A DNA stretch of 64,000 nucleotides from RGIG990 sp045589455 (GCA_045589455.1 JAZNPC010000077.1:26931-90930), one strand, 5' to 3'; counted from the first letter of the stretch, positions 8,038 through 16,229 are shown. Translations and numbers: made by a program. Notes: generated by a model from the sequence alone, not told the origin.

Positions 8038-10197
8038 TTATATCTCTTGAATTCCTAAACTCTTCAAATAGTTATATGTACCATCATAATATTCTGGTAA
8101 ACGTGTAGAATCTTCCCAAAAACCACTAACTGTCTTATTAGGATTCCCTTTAGGCACACAAATAACCATACCAACCCTTGCTCGAGTCAATAAAACGCGA
8201 TATGCATTTAGCATATACTTCATGGTGTCTTGCTTTGTTTCTGTATCTCCTACCAATTCAGACCAATGACTCTTATTATTATTAAATTTATAGAAACGCC
8301 ACTTGTTATGATCGCATCTCATATCTGCATCCCATAATAAACAAGTATAATCTAGTTCAAGCCCTTGAACCTGAATTTCTGTTGCTGCATCTTCTAAATA
8401 ATTTGATGAATTCACACTTAATTTATCATCTAAAAACCAATGAACTGCATTTTCATCTCCTGTAGGCAATATATGTACCGCCATAGGCTTAAATCTGGCA
8501 GATTCTTTTGTAACTAAAACACCTGTACGTTCTGAGCCTCGAACTTTTGCACGAAGCCAATTTCTTGCTTTATCCATATCGCGAGTTAAAACAATAGGAT
8601 ACTTTTCTTTAATCTCAGCATAAAGATTTTTAGCAGACTCATCAAAATTTAACAATGAATGAACAAATGCAGATAATTTTTCTGCTCTAAAAGAACGTAA
8701 AGACACGCTCAAATGTAAGCTTTCATTGTAGACAACATTTGGATTCGCATTAAGCAACTCATTTGTTCCTCCTTCGGCATACTCTGGGTCTATTAACTTA
8801 GGAGAAATATACACTTTCCAATGTGGAAATTTTTCATTTAAAGCCTTTATCCATTCTGATATTCCTGCTTCACCGGTATTTATTTCTTGTCCTCCACCAA
8901 CTAGACAGACTATTGTCGCCCAATCTTCTCTCTGATCTAACGACCAAATCAAAAAAGCAGCCTCTGAAATTGGAAAATTTGGAACTTTTAATTTATTTCC
9001 ATAAGTTCCACCTCTTTTTAGATAATCAGCTAATCTTTTATGTGTCCATGAACGCTGTGCTTCATCAAAAATCGCAACATGCTCAACTTCTCCAAAGCCT
9101 GCGTTTTCGTTTTTTACAGCTTTTATTGGATCTATTTCAAGAATACCGTTTAGAACAGGATTTTTAATTTTTTGAAGCATATTATCTCGATATCTATGAA
9201 TCATTTGAATAGATTTACTAATTTGACGGCGAGAATCACTCAATTTAGTTTTACATCCATATATTGATTTATTTTTATTATGATTATCTTGCGCAAGCGC
9301 TTCTGTTAATACAGCTACTAACGGACCGTTACCAGACAAATAAACAGCTTGCTCATCTTTAACCGGTTCTTTTTTCCCTTGATACGTTTGTTTAATAGCA
9401 ACATCTAAACCTACTAATGTTTTTCCTGCTCCTGGCACTCCTGTTACAAAACATATACTTTTTACTCTTTCTGTCTTACTTTTTTTAATAATCTCTAATA
9501 TATATGAGATTGTCTTATCTGTAGAAACATTATCTGCCTCATGCCGTGTAATGTTTTCAACAGTATGATTTTCATACAATGACCGTGCTGCTTCAATTAT
9601 AGTAGGAGTAGGTGCATACGGACTAATAATCCATTGTTTATTAACAGATATTTCATTCGGATACTTACCTATAACTTGAAGAATAATTTTTCCTAAATCA
9701 TCTTTTTTTGAAATTAATGGATTAACAACTTTATCATCGTAAATAGACATACTTATTACAGACGAAGAAACAATATTTTCTGTTGGAATGAGTATAGGAA
9801 CAATAATTTTATCTTCACTAAACTTGTGGAAGTTTTTCAAATCAAGAGCATAATCTAAAACTTGATCAATATCATTCTCTAAAATCTGTGATTGCCCGAC
9901 CTTAAATTCTAAACAGAAAATGATTCCTTTATACAATAAGACAACATCAATTCTTTTTCCTAATCTAGGGATATCATATTCAAAAACAATTTCTCCATCA
10001 TCTTCCAAAAAAGACAACATTGATTTAATTATAGAAATTTCTTCTTCCCATGCATCTCTACTTTTAGTAGAAATATTTCCATGCACATTACTATTAATTA
10101 CACCAAATATTGTATTATTGTCTGTATTCAAAAAACTTTTAAAATTACAATTATATAAACAACGACTCATAATCAACCTATAAATTTCAGCCATCAC
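8038..10197 (-). CDS. DUF2075 helicase-like ATPase with N-terminal nuclease-like domain
   Basis: 719 residues. The N-terminal 110 residues show a PD-(D/E)XK-like pattern: E73, D84 in GKRIDVVLLYKG, then E97-x-K99 in CLEFK. The DUF2075 P-loop core follows: Walker A GVPGAGKT (253-260), Walker B VAIFDEAQRSW, then EIQVQGLELDY and LLTRARVGMVI, which correspond to late superfamily 1 helicase motifs. The family is widespread in defence islands. It is the first gene of the run behind the promoter at 10246-10274, and only 6 bp separate it from the NUDIX gene. Two ATG codons are adjacent at the start. Confidence 0.88.
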   Translation of the reverse strand: MMAEIYRLIMSRCLYNCNFKSFLNTDNNTIFGVINSNVHGNISTKSRDAWEEEISIIKSMLSFLEDDGEIVFEYDIPRLGKRIDVVLLYKGIIFCLEFKVGQSQILENDIDQVLDYALDLKNFHKFSEDKIIVPILIPTENIVSSSVISMSIYDDKVVNPLISKKDDLGKIILQVIGKYPNEISVNKQWIISPYAPTPTIIEAARSLYENHTVENITRHEADNVSTDKTISYILEIIKKSKTERVKSICFVTGVPGAGKTLVGLDVAIKQTYQGKKEPVKDEQAVYLSGNGPLVAVLTEALAQDNHNKNKSIYGCKTKLSDSRRQISKSIQMIHRYRDNMLQKIKNPVLNGILEIDPIKAVKNENAGFGEVEHVAIFDEAQRSWTHKRLADYLKRGGTYGNKLKVPNFPISEAAFLIWSLDQREDWATIVCLVGGGQEINTGEAGISEWIKALNEKFPHWKVYISPKLIDPEYAEGGTNELLNANPNVVYNESLHLSVSLRSFRAEKLSAFVHSLLNFDESAKNLYAEIKEKYPIVLTRDMDKARNWLRAKVRGSERTGVLVTKESARFKPMAVHILPTGDENAVHWFLDDKLSVNSSNYLEDAATEIQVQGLELDYTCLLWDADMRCDHNKWRFYKFNNNKSHWSELVGDTETKQDTMKYMLNAYRVLLTRARVGMVICVPKGNPNKTVSGFWEDSTRLPEYYDGTYNYLKSLGIQEI

Positions 10198-10245
10198 CGT
10201 TTAGAAAACAAAGACACCTTTTAAACAAAACCTTTGTATAACGTA

Positions 10246-10274
10246 ATTATACCATTTTATTGCAACATAAACAA
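10246..10274 (-). promoter_or_regulatory. Promoter of the accessory nuclease/helicase operon
   Basis: On the minus strand TTGTTT, a 17-bp spacer and TATAAT lie about 50 bp before the DUF2075 start. It follows the same pattern as other promoters in this window. Confidence 0.65.
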
Positions 10275-10295
10275 GTAAAACTGCTATATTTGCTT

Positions 10296-10715
10296 CTAAA
10301 ATTCACACAAATGACAGTTTTCGCCTTGGTGTGGACATTTGTTGCAAAAAACAATCTTATTACCACAAATTGAACATTCTGAGAACATACCTTTAGACCA
10401 ATCTACAATTACATCCGATTCGCAATTTGAGCACCATTCTGTATATTGCTTCCCTAGCCATGCTTCTATAGAAGAAAAACATTTACACAAATTAGAATAC
10501 TTATGGCTATCAGACAATTTTATGGGATAAATACGAAACCTAATTATCTGACTTATCTCATCTATTAATCCTTGTATTAAACAACAATCCCCTTTCGTTA
10601 TCGCATTTACAAGATTAGTTATAGCTCTATCAAATAACAATCCCTCACCCATTTCTTTTAGCTGCTGCTTTTCTCTTAATAAATCCAATAATAGTTTTGA
10701 TTTATCCACAAACAC
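10296..10715 (-). CDS. Hypothetical zinc-ribbon protein
   Basis: 139 residues with a helical N-terminal half (KSKLLLDLLREKQQLKE) and a cysteine-dense tail: WCSNCESD, ECSICGNKIVFCNKC, ENCHLC. These cysteine pairs should bind two zinc ions, as in small zinc ribbons of adaptor or DNA/RNA-contacting proteins. No family is recognised. It starts 3 bp after the stop of the 78-residue gene upstream, so the two are probably translated together. It ends before the promoter of the DUF2075 operon, so it is likely a separate unit. Confidence 0.7.
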   Translation of the reverse strand: MFVDKSKLLLDLLREKQQLKEMGEGLLFDRAITNLVNAITKGDCCLIQGLIDEISQIIRFRIYPIKLSDSHKYSNLCKCFSSIEAWLGKQYTEWCSNCESDVIVDWSKGMFSECSICGNKIVFCNKCPHQGENCHLCEF

Positions 10716-10718
10716 CCC

Positions 10719-10955
10719 CTACTCGCATGAGTTCATAATTTTGATGAGTTTTTCTTCTGTGAGACCAGACTTAATCATTTTTGCTAGTTCACGTACTGGG
10801 ATTGAACTGCTTTCAATATCGCCTTTCGTTATCCAATGCAAAAGCACTTGCTCTCCATCAATATAGCCAAAACCGTAGTTTGCTACAATATCAGATGGGT
10901 TGCCATAATATTCTCCATCAAACAAGTACGCATGCTCCTCAAGATAATTATTCAA
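10719..10955 (-). CDS. Small acidic hypothetical protein, unusual start
   Basis: 78 residues from a TTG start: LFDGEYYGNPSDIVANYGFGYIDGEQVLLHWITKGD, no recognised family. The frame is open ten codons further, to an in-frame TAG at 10986. An AGAGG at 10991-10995 sits 5 bp before an ATT codon at 10983-10985, which would give the natural-looking N-terminus IIDLEAIVSEL. ATT is rare as a start but is used by infC in many bacteria. The gene is paired with the zinc-ribbon gene downstream (3-bp gap). Function unknown. Confidence 0.55.
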   Translation of the reverse strand: MNNYLEEHAYLFDGEYYGNPSDIVANYGFGYIDGEQVLLHWITKGDIESSSIPVRELAKMIKSGLTEEKLIKIMNSCE

Positions 10956-10985
10956 TTCTGAAACAATAGCTTCTAAATCAATAAT

Positions 10986-11332
10986 CTAAACCTCTGTAAT
11001 TACTGATGAAAATCATCCACCGATAGTGTCGTGATGTTTGTATAAATTTTCCTGATAATTTTTATTTCCTGCAGAGACCCAGAGAATTAAACCACAAAAA
11101 CTTTTTCATGTACTTTCATGCATTTCGTGGTTACAATTATTCCCAAAATCCTCTCCGCGTCTCCGAATCTCTAAGCAACGAAAGTAACTACTAAATATTG
11201 CTTCCGCTACTGGGAGATTTGGAGGTTTGTAGATTTGGAGGTGGAATGGTTATATTCATACTCCTAGCCTCCGAAACTCAAAACTCCAGTAGCGAAAGGA
11301 CTTTTAAACACACCATACCATCAGATGCACTT
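10986..11332. repeat. Gene-free stretch with CTCCGAATCTC runs and an inverted repeat
   Basis: Short CAGAGACCCAGAG and CTCCGCGTCTCCGAATCTC runs resemble the larger repeat blocks. An imperfect inverted repeat pairs GCTTCCGCTACTGGGAGATTT (11200-11220) with AAACTCCAGTAGCGAAAGG (11281-11299) around a TTGGAGGTTTGTAGATTTGG purine tract. It lies at the 3' end of the DUF1016 gene. I see no gene in it. Confidence 0.6.
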
Positions 11333-12433
11333 CTATTTCTTCGCCCCTGACGCTTTCTTAACGCATTTAGTTTTGCCAACTTCTTTTTTCACTTCAAGCC
11401 TCGCCTCCTCAATAGCCATGCGTTCACGGCGAAGTTCAGCAATAAGTTCTTGCTCAGAGGGAAGATGGAACTTGTATTTAGAGGCAAAAATTCGCTTGTT
11501 ATGCAAAGGCAATGTATAGCGGACAAGATCCGCTCCTTTATCGGTACAAAGCACAATCCCTATTGGGGGATTATCGCCAGGATTCATCTGTTCACGTTCG
11601 TAATAGTTTACATACATTTGCATTTGCCCTAAATCTGCATGAGTAAGCTCCTCTGTTTTTAAATCGCATAAGACGAAGCATCGCAGAACATAATTATAGA
11701 ATACTAAATCTACATGATAAGATTTACCATCTAGCGTCAACCGTTTCTGTCGCGATACTAACGCAAATCCTCGTCCAAGCTCCATCATGAATTTCTCAAA
11801 ATGGGAAATAAGCAAATTCTCCAAATCTTTCTCTAAATACTTTTCGCTTTCATCCAACCCAAGAAATTCAAGCACCAACGGATCTCGTATCACATTCTGA
11901 GGAGTCATTTTATCAATCTGTTTAAGTGGCTCAATATTCGTCTTTTTCCCACCACGCTTCTTCGCCCGATTCTCAAGCAATCTTTCGTAATAAAACGAAT
12001 TAATCTGACGCTGAAGCTCGCGTACGCTCCAAAGGGACTTTTTCGCCTCTTCTAAATAATATGCACGAGCCTCTTCATTCTCCACCGAAATCAACAACCT
12101 GTAATGACTCCAACTCAATTGTTCACACAGTGTGTGAACTTTTTGAAATGCTAAGTAGAACCTACGCATGTAAAATAAATTCACCCTAGTAAATCCAGCC
12201 CCAAGGTCACGCGTAAGTTTTACAGATAATTCGTCTATTAGTTTATCGCCATACGCAGCCTTAGCTTCGCCACCCTGTTTTTCAACAATCATTTTACCGA
12301 CTAGCCAATATGCTTTAACCATTGCAAAATTGGCCGTTTTATGAACAAACTGACGCGCTGCGACAAAAACATCACGCACCTGCTCATAAAAACTAATTTC
12401 TGTTTTAACTGCAACTCTTTTCTTGTTACTCAT
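11333..12433 (-). CDS. DUF1016 / PDDEXK nuclease family protein (YhcG-like)
   Basis: 366 residues from ATG 12433; a second ATG two codons earlier sits too close to the AAAGTGAG ribosome site. The N-terminal helical domain (YWLVGKMIVEKQGGEAKAAYG, LSWSHYRLLISV) is the DUF1016_N region. The C-terminal half contains the PD-(D/E)XK core, in which YHVDLVFYNYVLRCFVLCDLK supplies the D and D-x-K acidic set. Members are common near restriction and toxin systems; biochemical role unsettled. It has its own promoter (12539-12567) and lies between repeat blocks, so it looks like a separate cassette. The C-terminus is lysine-rich. Confidence 0.9.
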   Translation of the reverse strand: MSNKKRVAVKTEISFYEQVRDVFVAARQFVHKTANFAMVKAYWLVGKMIVEKQGGEAKAAYGDKLIDELSVKLTRDLGAGFTRVNLFYMRRFYLAFQKVHTLCEQLSWSHYRLLISVENEEARAYYLEEAKKSLWSVRELQRQINSFYYERLLENRAKKRGGKKTNIEPLKQIDKMTPQNVIRDPLVLEFLGLDESEKYLEKDLENLLISHFEKFMMELGRGFALVSRQKRLTLDGKSYHVDLVFYNYVLRCFVLCDLKTEELTHADLGQMQMYVNYYEREQMNPGDNPPIGIVLCTDKGADLVRYTLPLHNKRIFASKYKFHLPSEQELIAELRRERMAIEEARLEVKKEVGKTKCVKKASGAKK

Positions 12434-12538
12434 ATTCATCTCACTTTCTTGTTCTTACATTTTTCTTGTTTTACCATCTTTTGAGGGCAAAACAAGCAAA
12501 ACTGAACCGTTCAATATTTTATATTAAACAACGCCAAA

Positions 12539-12567
12539 ATTATAATAAATTACAATAATTATTGCAA
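12539..12567 (-). promoter_or_regulatory. Promoter of the DUF1016 gene
   Basis: Minus strand TTGCAA, 17-bp spacer, TATAAT, about 100 bp before the start codon. Confidence 0.6.
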
Positions 12568-12599
12568 GTAAAATCAATGATTTTGTGAATTTGTAAAGC

Positions 12600-13160
12600 G
12601 AATGATGCTATTTGCATTTCTCACTCATTGCTTTCGCTTAACACGGACACACATTGTGTGATTTTTGCGGAGGACAAGAGAGAATTGTGCAAACAATAAT
12701 AACAACCACCCTAGAAATACTCTCCGTGTCTCCGTGCTCAGGAAAATCACACTACGTGTGCTCCGCGTTTCGCCGAAGGCTAGAGCACTAGCGACCATCA
12801 GTTCTCTGCGTCCTTCTTTCGCACTTCTAGCCATCACGTGCACCAGCCCCGCGTCTCTGCCTTCTTTGTGGTCGAACACACTAGCGCTTGGCAGTTTCCT
12901 TATTGCTTCTGAAAGATAGAGCAATAACCAAGGAAACAACAGGCGGTAGTGTTATCACAGAACCCACCACGCAAGCCTCCGCGTCCTCTGCGTCTCTGCG
13001 TCCCTTCTTCGCACTTTTGAAGCGTGCTAGGGCACGCAAAGGGGCTGATGCCCCTTTCTCCGATATTTTCCAAAAACTCTCCGTGCCTCCGTTCCTCCAG
13101 AAAACCACACTACGTGTGCTCCGTGTTTTGCCGAAGGCAGAAGCGCAAGCGGCCATCTGT
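12600..13160. repeat. GC-rich composite repeat block (right copy, inverted relative to 1100-1450)
   Basis: This gene-free stretch carries the same modules as the left block but reverse-complemented: CCTTCGGC(G/A)AAACACGGAGCAC, CGGAGAGTTTTTGGAAAATA followed by the AAAGGGGC hairpin (13038-13057), ATCACAC...GTGTGTCCGTGTT, and GCACAATTCTC. It also contains a long imperfect hairpin (12878-12951) starting CACTAGCGCTTGGCAG. Open frames here are Ala/Ser/Arg-rich on both strands, as expected from repeat composition, and are not called. Confidence 0.8.
12868..12951. repeat. Long imperfect hairpin with ACACACTAGCGCTT core
   Basis: The left arm CACTAGCGCTTGGCAGTTTC continues to CTTATTGCTT. The right arm AGCAATAACCAAGGAAAC ends in GGCGGTAGTG. 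The loop is about 11 bases. The same architecture and core sequence recur at 14717-14803, and the core alone at 58726-58750. Confidence 0.65.
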
Positions 13161-13255
13161 GATTTCATATTTCCCCTTTAAACACACTCAAAAATATGTT
13201 ACTATAAATTTAGTATAAAAACTTAAGGTTTAGGGCATATTTTTGAAAGGTCAAT

Positions 13256-14602
13256 ATGAGTGAAATAATTGTAGATTTTTCCAAAGAAAATGGAAAAGTA
13301 AAGCCAATGCACGCAGTAAACAATGGTCCTGTGTATAAATTTGCAGAGGATCAGCGTATTACAAATATGGGTCATTACCAAAAGGCAGGCATTCCTTTTG
13401 CACGAAACCATGATGCTGCCTTCTATGCAAACTATGGTGGTGAGCATATTGTTGACGTTAATTTCATTTTTCGCGATTTTGACAAAGACCCATACGATCC
13501 AGAATCCTACGACTTTGTGCTAACCGATGAATATATCAAAGTAACAGAGTTTGCTGGCACAAGAACCTTCTATCGCTTTGGTTCAAAGATTGAGCATTGG
13601 TCAAAGAAATACAACACCTTGCCACCAAAGGATTTCAAAAAATGGGCTATTATTTGCGAGCACATTATTCGACACTACACCGAAGGCTGGGCAAATGGCT
13701 TCCACTACGATATTCAATATTGGGAGATTTGGAACGAAGCAGACCTAGATTCTGACGATAGCAAGCATAAGCGCTGCTGGGGTGGAACTGCGAAAGAATT
13801 TTACGAGCTTTTCAACATTACCCTAACACACTTAAAAACACAATTCCCACACCTTAAAATAGGTGGTCCAGCATTGGCTATATCAAAGGACAACGAATGG
13901 TGCAATAATTTCTTTAAGAGCCTTGGTGAGGTTAAGCCAGACTTCTTCAGCTGGCATATCTATTCAGCAACCGTTGAGGATGTACAGAGCCGTATTCGCC
14001 TAATGAAGGAAATCCTTGTGCGATATGGCATGGAGGATTGCGAGAGCATTCTAAATGAGTGGAACTATGTTAAAGGCTGGACAGGCGATGAATGGATATA
14101 TTCTCTTGAGCAAATGAAAAAGATCAAGGGAGCTGCCTTTATTGCTGCTGTGATGGCAATGTCACAAAATGAAGAGCTTGATATGCTAATGTATTATGAT
14201 GCACGCCCATGTGCAATGAATGGTATGTTTAATACCGATATCGTGGCAAAGTGCCTCAAGGGATACTATCCATTCTATATGTTTAATCAGCTTTACACAC
14301 AAAAGACAAGTGTTGAAGCTTCTGGCAACGGAGATGGCTTATGGGCTTGTGCAGCTAAGGGTGATGAGCAAAACACCATGCTTGCATACTTTGACAATGA
14401 TGATACTGCTCCATCAAGGGATGTAAAGGTCACATTCAAGAATGTGACAAATTCTGGGAAGGTAAAGCTTGAGTATTATCTACTAGATGAAGCACACAAT
14501 GCAGAGCTTGTTCGCGAGGAAATTTTCACCGCCAAGGAGTTTTCTGCATACGTAAAAATGCCATTAAATAGCGTTTACCTATTTAAAATTGTTGAGTGCT
14601 AA
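13256..14602 (+). CDS. GH39-family glycoside hydrolase (beta-xylosidase-like)
   Basis: 448 residues, no signal peptide, so probably cytoplasmic. The two GH39 catalytic glutamates are visible: acid/base E161 in WEIWNEAD and nucleophile E268 in SILNEWNYV. The HAVNNGP and ITNMGHYQKAGIPFARNHDA segments near the N-terminus are also typical. Enzymes of the family remove xylose or related sugars from short oligosaccharides. GAAAGG precedes the ATG. It is one of the few plus-strand genes and stands between repeat blocks. Its last 25 codons are exactly repeated at 14840-14917, so an insertion has occurred at its 3' end while the reading frame was kept intact. Confidence 0.88.
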   Translation: MSEIIVDFSKENGKVKPMHAVNNGPVYKFAEDQRITNMGHYQKAGIPFARNHDAAFYANYGGEHIVDVNFIFRDFDKDPYDPESYDFVLTDEYIKVTEFAGTRTFYRFGSKIEHWSKKYNTLPPKDFKKWAIICEHIIRHYTEGWANGFHYDIQYWEIWNEADLDSDDSKHKRCWGGTAKEFYELFNITLTHLKTQFPHLKIGGPALAISKDNEWCNNFFKSLGEVKPDFFSWHIYSATVEDVQSRIRLMKEILVRYGMEDCESILNEWNYVKGWTGDEWIYSLEQMKKIKGAAFIAAVMAMSQNEELDMLMYYDARPCAMNGMFNTDIVAKCLKGYYPFYMFNQLYTQKTSVEASGNGDGLWACAAKGDEQNTMLAYFDNDDTAPSRDVKVTFKNVTNSGKVKLEYYLLDEAHNAELVREEIFTAKEFSAYVKMPLNSVYLFKIVEC

Positions 14603-14605
14603 AAG
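14528..14605 (+). repeat. 78-bp direct repeat, copy 1 (3' end of the GH39 gene)
   Basis: This copy includes the last 25 codons of the glycosidase, its TAA and three further bases. It is identical to 14840-14917 at every base. Confidence 0.95.
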
Positions 14606-14839
14606 TGCGCCAAAGGGACGCAACGTGATGCACGTGACGCCAAAGGGACGCAGAGACGCTAAGGGCGCGGAGAGCGCGGAGCTGGTGTGATGGGTGTGGT
14701 GCTGGGGCGCGAATGCGCACATTAGCGCTTGTTGTTGCCTTTATTATTGCGAAATCTGACGAAGCAATAATGCAACTGCCAAGCGCTAATGTGTACGACC
14801 CACCAAGGCTTTTGAGACGCGGGGCGAGGAAAACAATCA
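14606..14839. mobile_element. 234-bp GC-rich insert with long hairpin, between direct repeats
   Basis: The insert is bounded on both sides by the exact 78-bp repeat. It contains CAAAGGGACGC repeats, GCGCGGAGAGCGCGGAG, and an imperfect 80-base hairpin (14717-14796) whose arms both carry ACATTAGCGCTT/AAGCGCTAATGT with an inner ATTATTGC/GCAATAAT. It encodes no transposase. The hairpin is homologous to 12868-12951. It behaves like a non-autonomous repeat element. Confidence 0.65.
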
Positions 14840-14917
14840 ACCGCCAAGGAGTTTTCTGCATACGTAAAAATGCCATTAAATAGCGTTTACCTATTTAAAA
14901 TTGTTGAGTGCTAAAAG
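14840..14917 (+). repeat. 78-bp direct repeat, copy 2
   Basis: Exact copy of 14528-14605, containing a non-functional duplicate of the end of the GH39 gene. Confidence 0.95.
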
Positions 14918-14936
14918 CATCAATAAAGGCATAGCT

Positions 14937-14967
14937 CCAAATTAGCAATTAGCTTTGCTAAATTTGG
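14937..14967 (-). terminator. Possible terminator of fmt
   Basis: A hairpin (CCAAATTAGCA / TGCTAAATTTGG with one bulge) begins 1-2 bases after the fmt stop codon. No T-run follows, so confidence is modest. Confidence 0.35.
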
Positions 14968-14968
14968 G

Positions 14969-15979
14969 TTACGCATTAAGGATTGCATTTATTCCAGGAT
15001 ATAAGCGAGAGCCAACATCAAGCTTTTTGCGGCATCCATTGGAAAAATCTGCACCACTCATTGGGCGAGGCTTTCCTTCAACTTGTACTTCTAATATACG
15101 GAGTGCTCCACCCTCACCAGTTGCGATAAGAGGTCCTTTTTTAAGAGACAGTACAGTACCAGGTAAAACATCCTCAGGTGTACCTTGAGGACGAGGCTCA
15201 ACTCTTGTTTTTAAAATTTTCAACAATGCTCCTGGCTCATTAGGTGCTGCATCTGCTTGAGGAGGCAAAAAGGTGTGACAATAAGGTTTAGGATTAAAGG
15301 CACGAACCAATCTATCAATATACTCTGCCCCATAGCTCCATTCTATAAGGCTCTCTGTATTCATAACCTTCGGTGCATGGGTTGCTAGAGAATGATCCTG
15401 AGGAGTACGAGTGGCTGTTCCTAGCTTAAGCTTACGCAATACATCGAGCATCAAATCTGAGCCCTCTATTGCCATACGCAAGCCAAGTGTATAGCTTGTA
15501 TCATCAGGTTTTATCTCTGTTGTAATGACATCAAGAATATCACCTGTATCCATACCAACATCCATAAGCATCGCTGTGACGCCAGTTTGCTTATCTCCGT
15601 TAAGTATAGCTCGTTGGATAGGTGCAGCACCACGGAGCTTTGGCAAAATTGACACATGAAGATTTACACACCCAAATTTAGGAAAATTAAGAAGCTCTTG
15701 TTTTAAGAATTGCCCATACGCCATAACAACAATAACATCTGGAGCCAAATCTTTGATGCACTGCATTGAGTCCGGTGAATTTATTTTTTGAGGCGTAAAA
15801 ACAGGCACACAATGAGCCAAAGCAAGCTCCTTCACAGGGCCTGCCTTTAGTGTTAAATGTCTTCCTTGTGGCTTATCTGGTTGTGAAAAAACACCAACAA
15901 CATCCATATCAGGAGCATGGATTAAAGCAGTTAAAAAAGTACATGAAAGCTGGGCCGATCCCATAAAAAGGACTTTCAT
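14969..15979 (-). CDS. fmt: Methionyl-tRNA formyltransferase
   Basis: 336 residues from ATG 15979 (MKVLFMGSAQLS); a TTG five codons earlier is a poorer start. It transfers a formyl group from 10-formyl-tetrahydrofolate to initiator Met-tRNA. The catalytic and folate-binding signature is present: NLHVSILPKLRGAAPIQRAI (the NLH and SxLPxxRGAAP motifs), then DVGMDTGDI with the catalytic Asp. Length is usual for the family. It is usually next to def; no def is seen here. It has its own promoter (16061-16089), divergent from that of the giant secreted protein gene. Confidence 0.96.
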   Translation of the reverse strand: MKVLFMGSAQLSCTFLTALIHAPDMDVVGVFSQPDKPQGRHLTLKAGPVKELALAHCVPVFTPQKINSPDSMQCIKDLAPDVIVVMAYGQFLKQELLNFPKFGCVNLHVSILPKLRGAAPIQRAILNGDKQTGVTAMLMDVGMDTGDILDVITTEIKPDDTSYTLGLRMAIEGSDLMLDVLRKLKLGTATRTPQDHSLATHAPKVMNTESLIEWSYGAEYIDRLVRAFNPKPYCHTFLPPQADAAPNEPGALLKILKTRVEPRPQGTPEDVLPGTVLSLKKGPLIATGEGGALRILEVQVEGKPRPMSGADFSNGCRKKLDVGSRLYPGINAILNA

Positions 15980-16060
15980 TCTACTGCAATTCAAATTTTG
16001 ATTCTGTGTGTTTACGGCTACACCTCATAAGATAAATGGGGAAAAATAAAAATTTATTAA

Positions 16061-16089
16061 ATATTACACTCAAACACTCTTTAAGTCAA
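16061..16089 (-). promoter_or_regulatory. Promoter of fmt
   Basis: Minus strand TTGACT, 17-bp spacer, TAATAT, giving a leader of about 75 bases. Confidence 0.6.
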
Positions 16090-16155
16090 TTCAAAAAGAC
16101 ACAAACGCAACCACCAACCATGATCGTGTAATGCGTCAAAAATAGTAAAACTCGC

Positions 16156-16184
16156 TTGTCTTGAATTTTCTTTTTTGATAAAAT
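16156..16184 (+). promoter_or_regulatory. Promoter of the giant secreted protein gene
   Basis: TTGTCT, 17-bp spacer, TAAAAT, about 45 bases before the start codon. AGGAT lies 7 bases before the ATG. Confidence 0.6.
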
Positions 16185-16229
16185 TTAGATATCTAAGCGG
16201 GTGACACAACCACATATTAGGATAAAACT

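Noticed and set aside
12625..13218. Ala/Ser/Arg-rich open frames in the right repeat block
   Set aside because: They reflect GC-rich repeat composition; overlapping frames on both strands give similar low-complexity peptides.
14583..14876. 97-codon minus-strand frame through the 234-bp insert
   Set aside because: Spans the duplicated gene end and the repeat insert; no coding signs.
14528..14917. 78-bp direct repeats as attL/attR of a tyrosine integrase
   Set aside because: No integrase between them and no tRNA; the only recombinase is 39 kb away. Treated as an insertion duplication instead.
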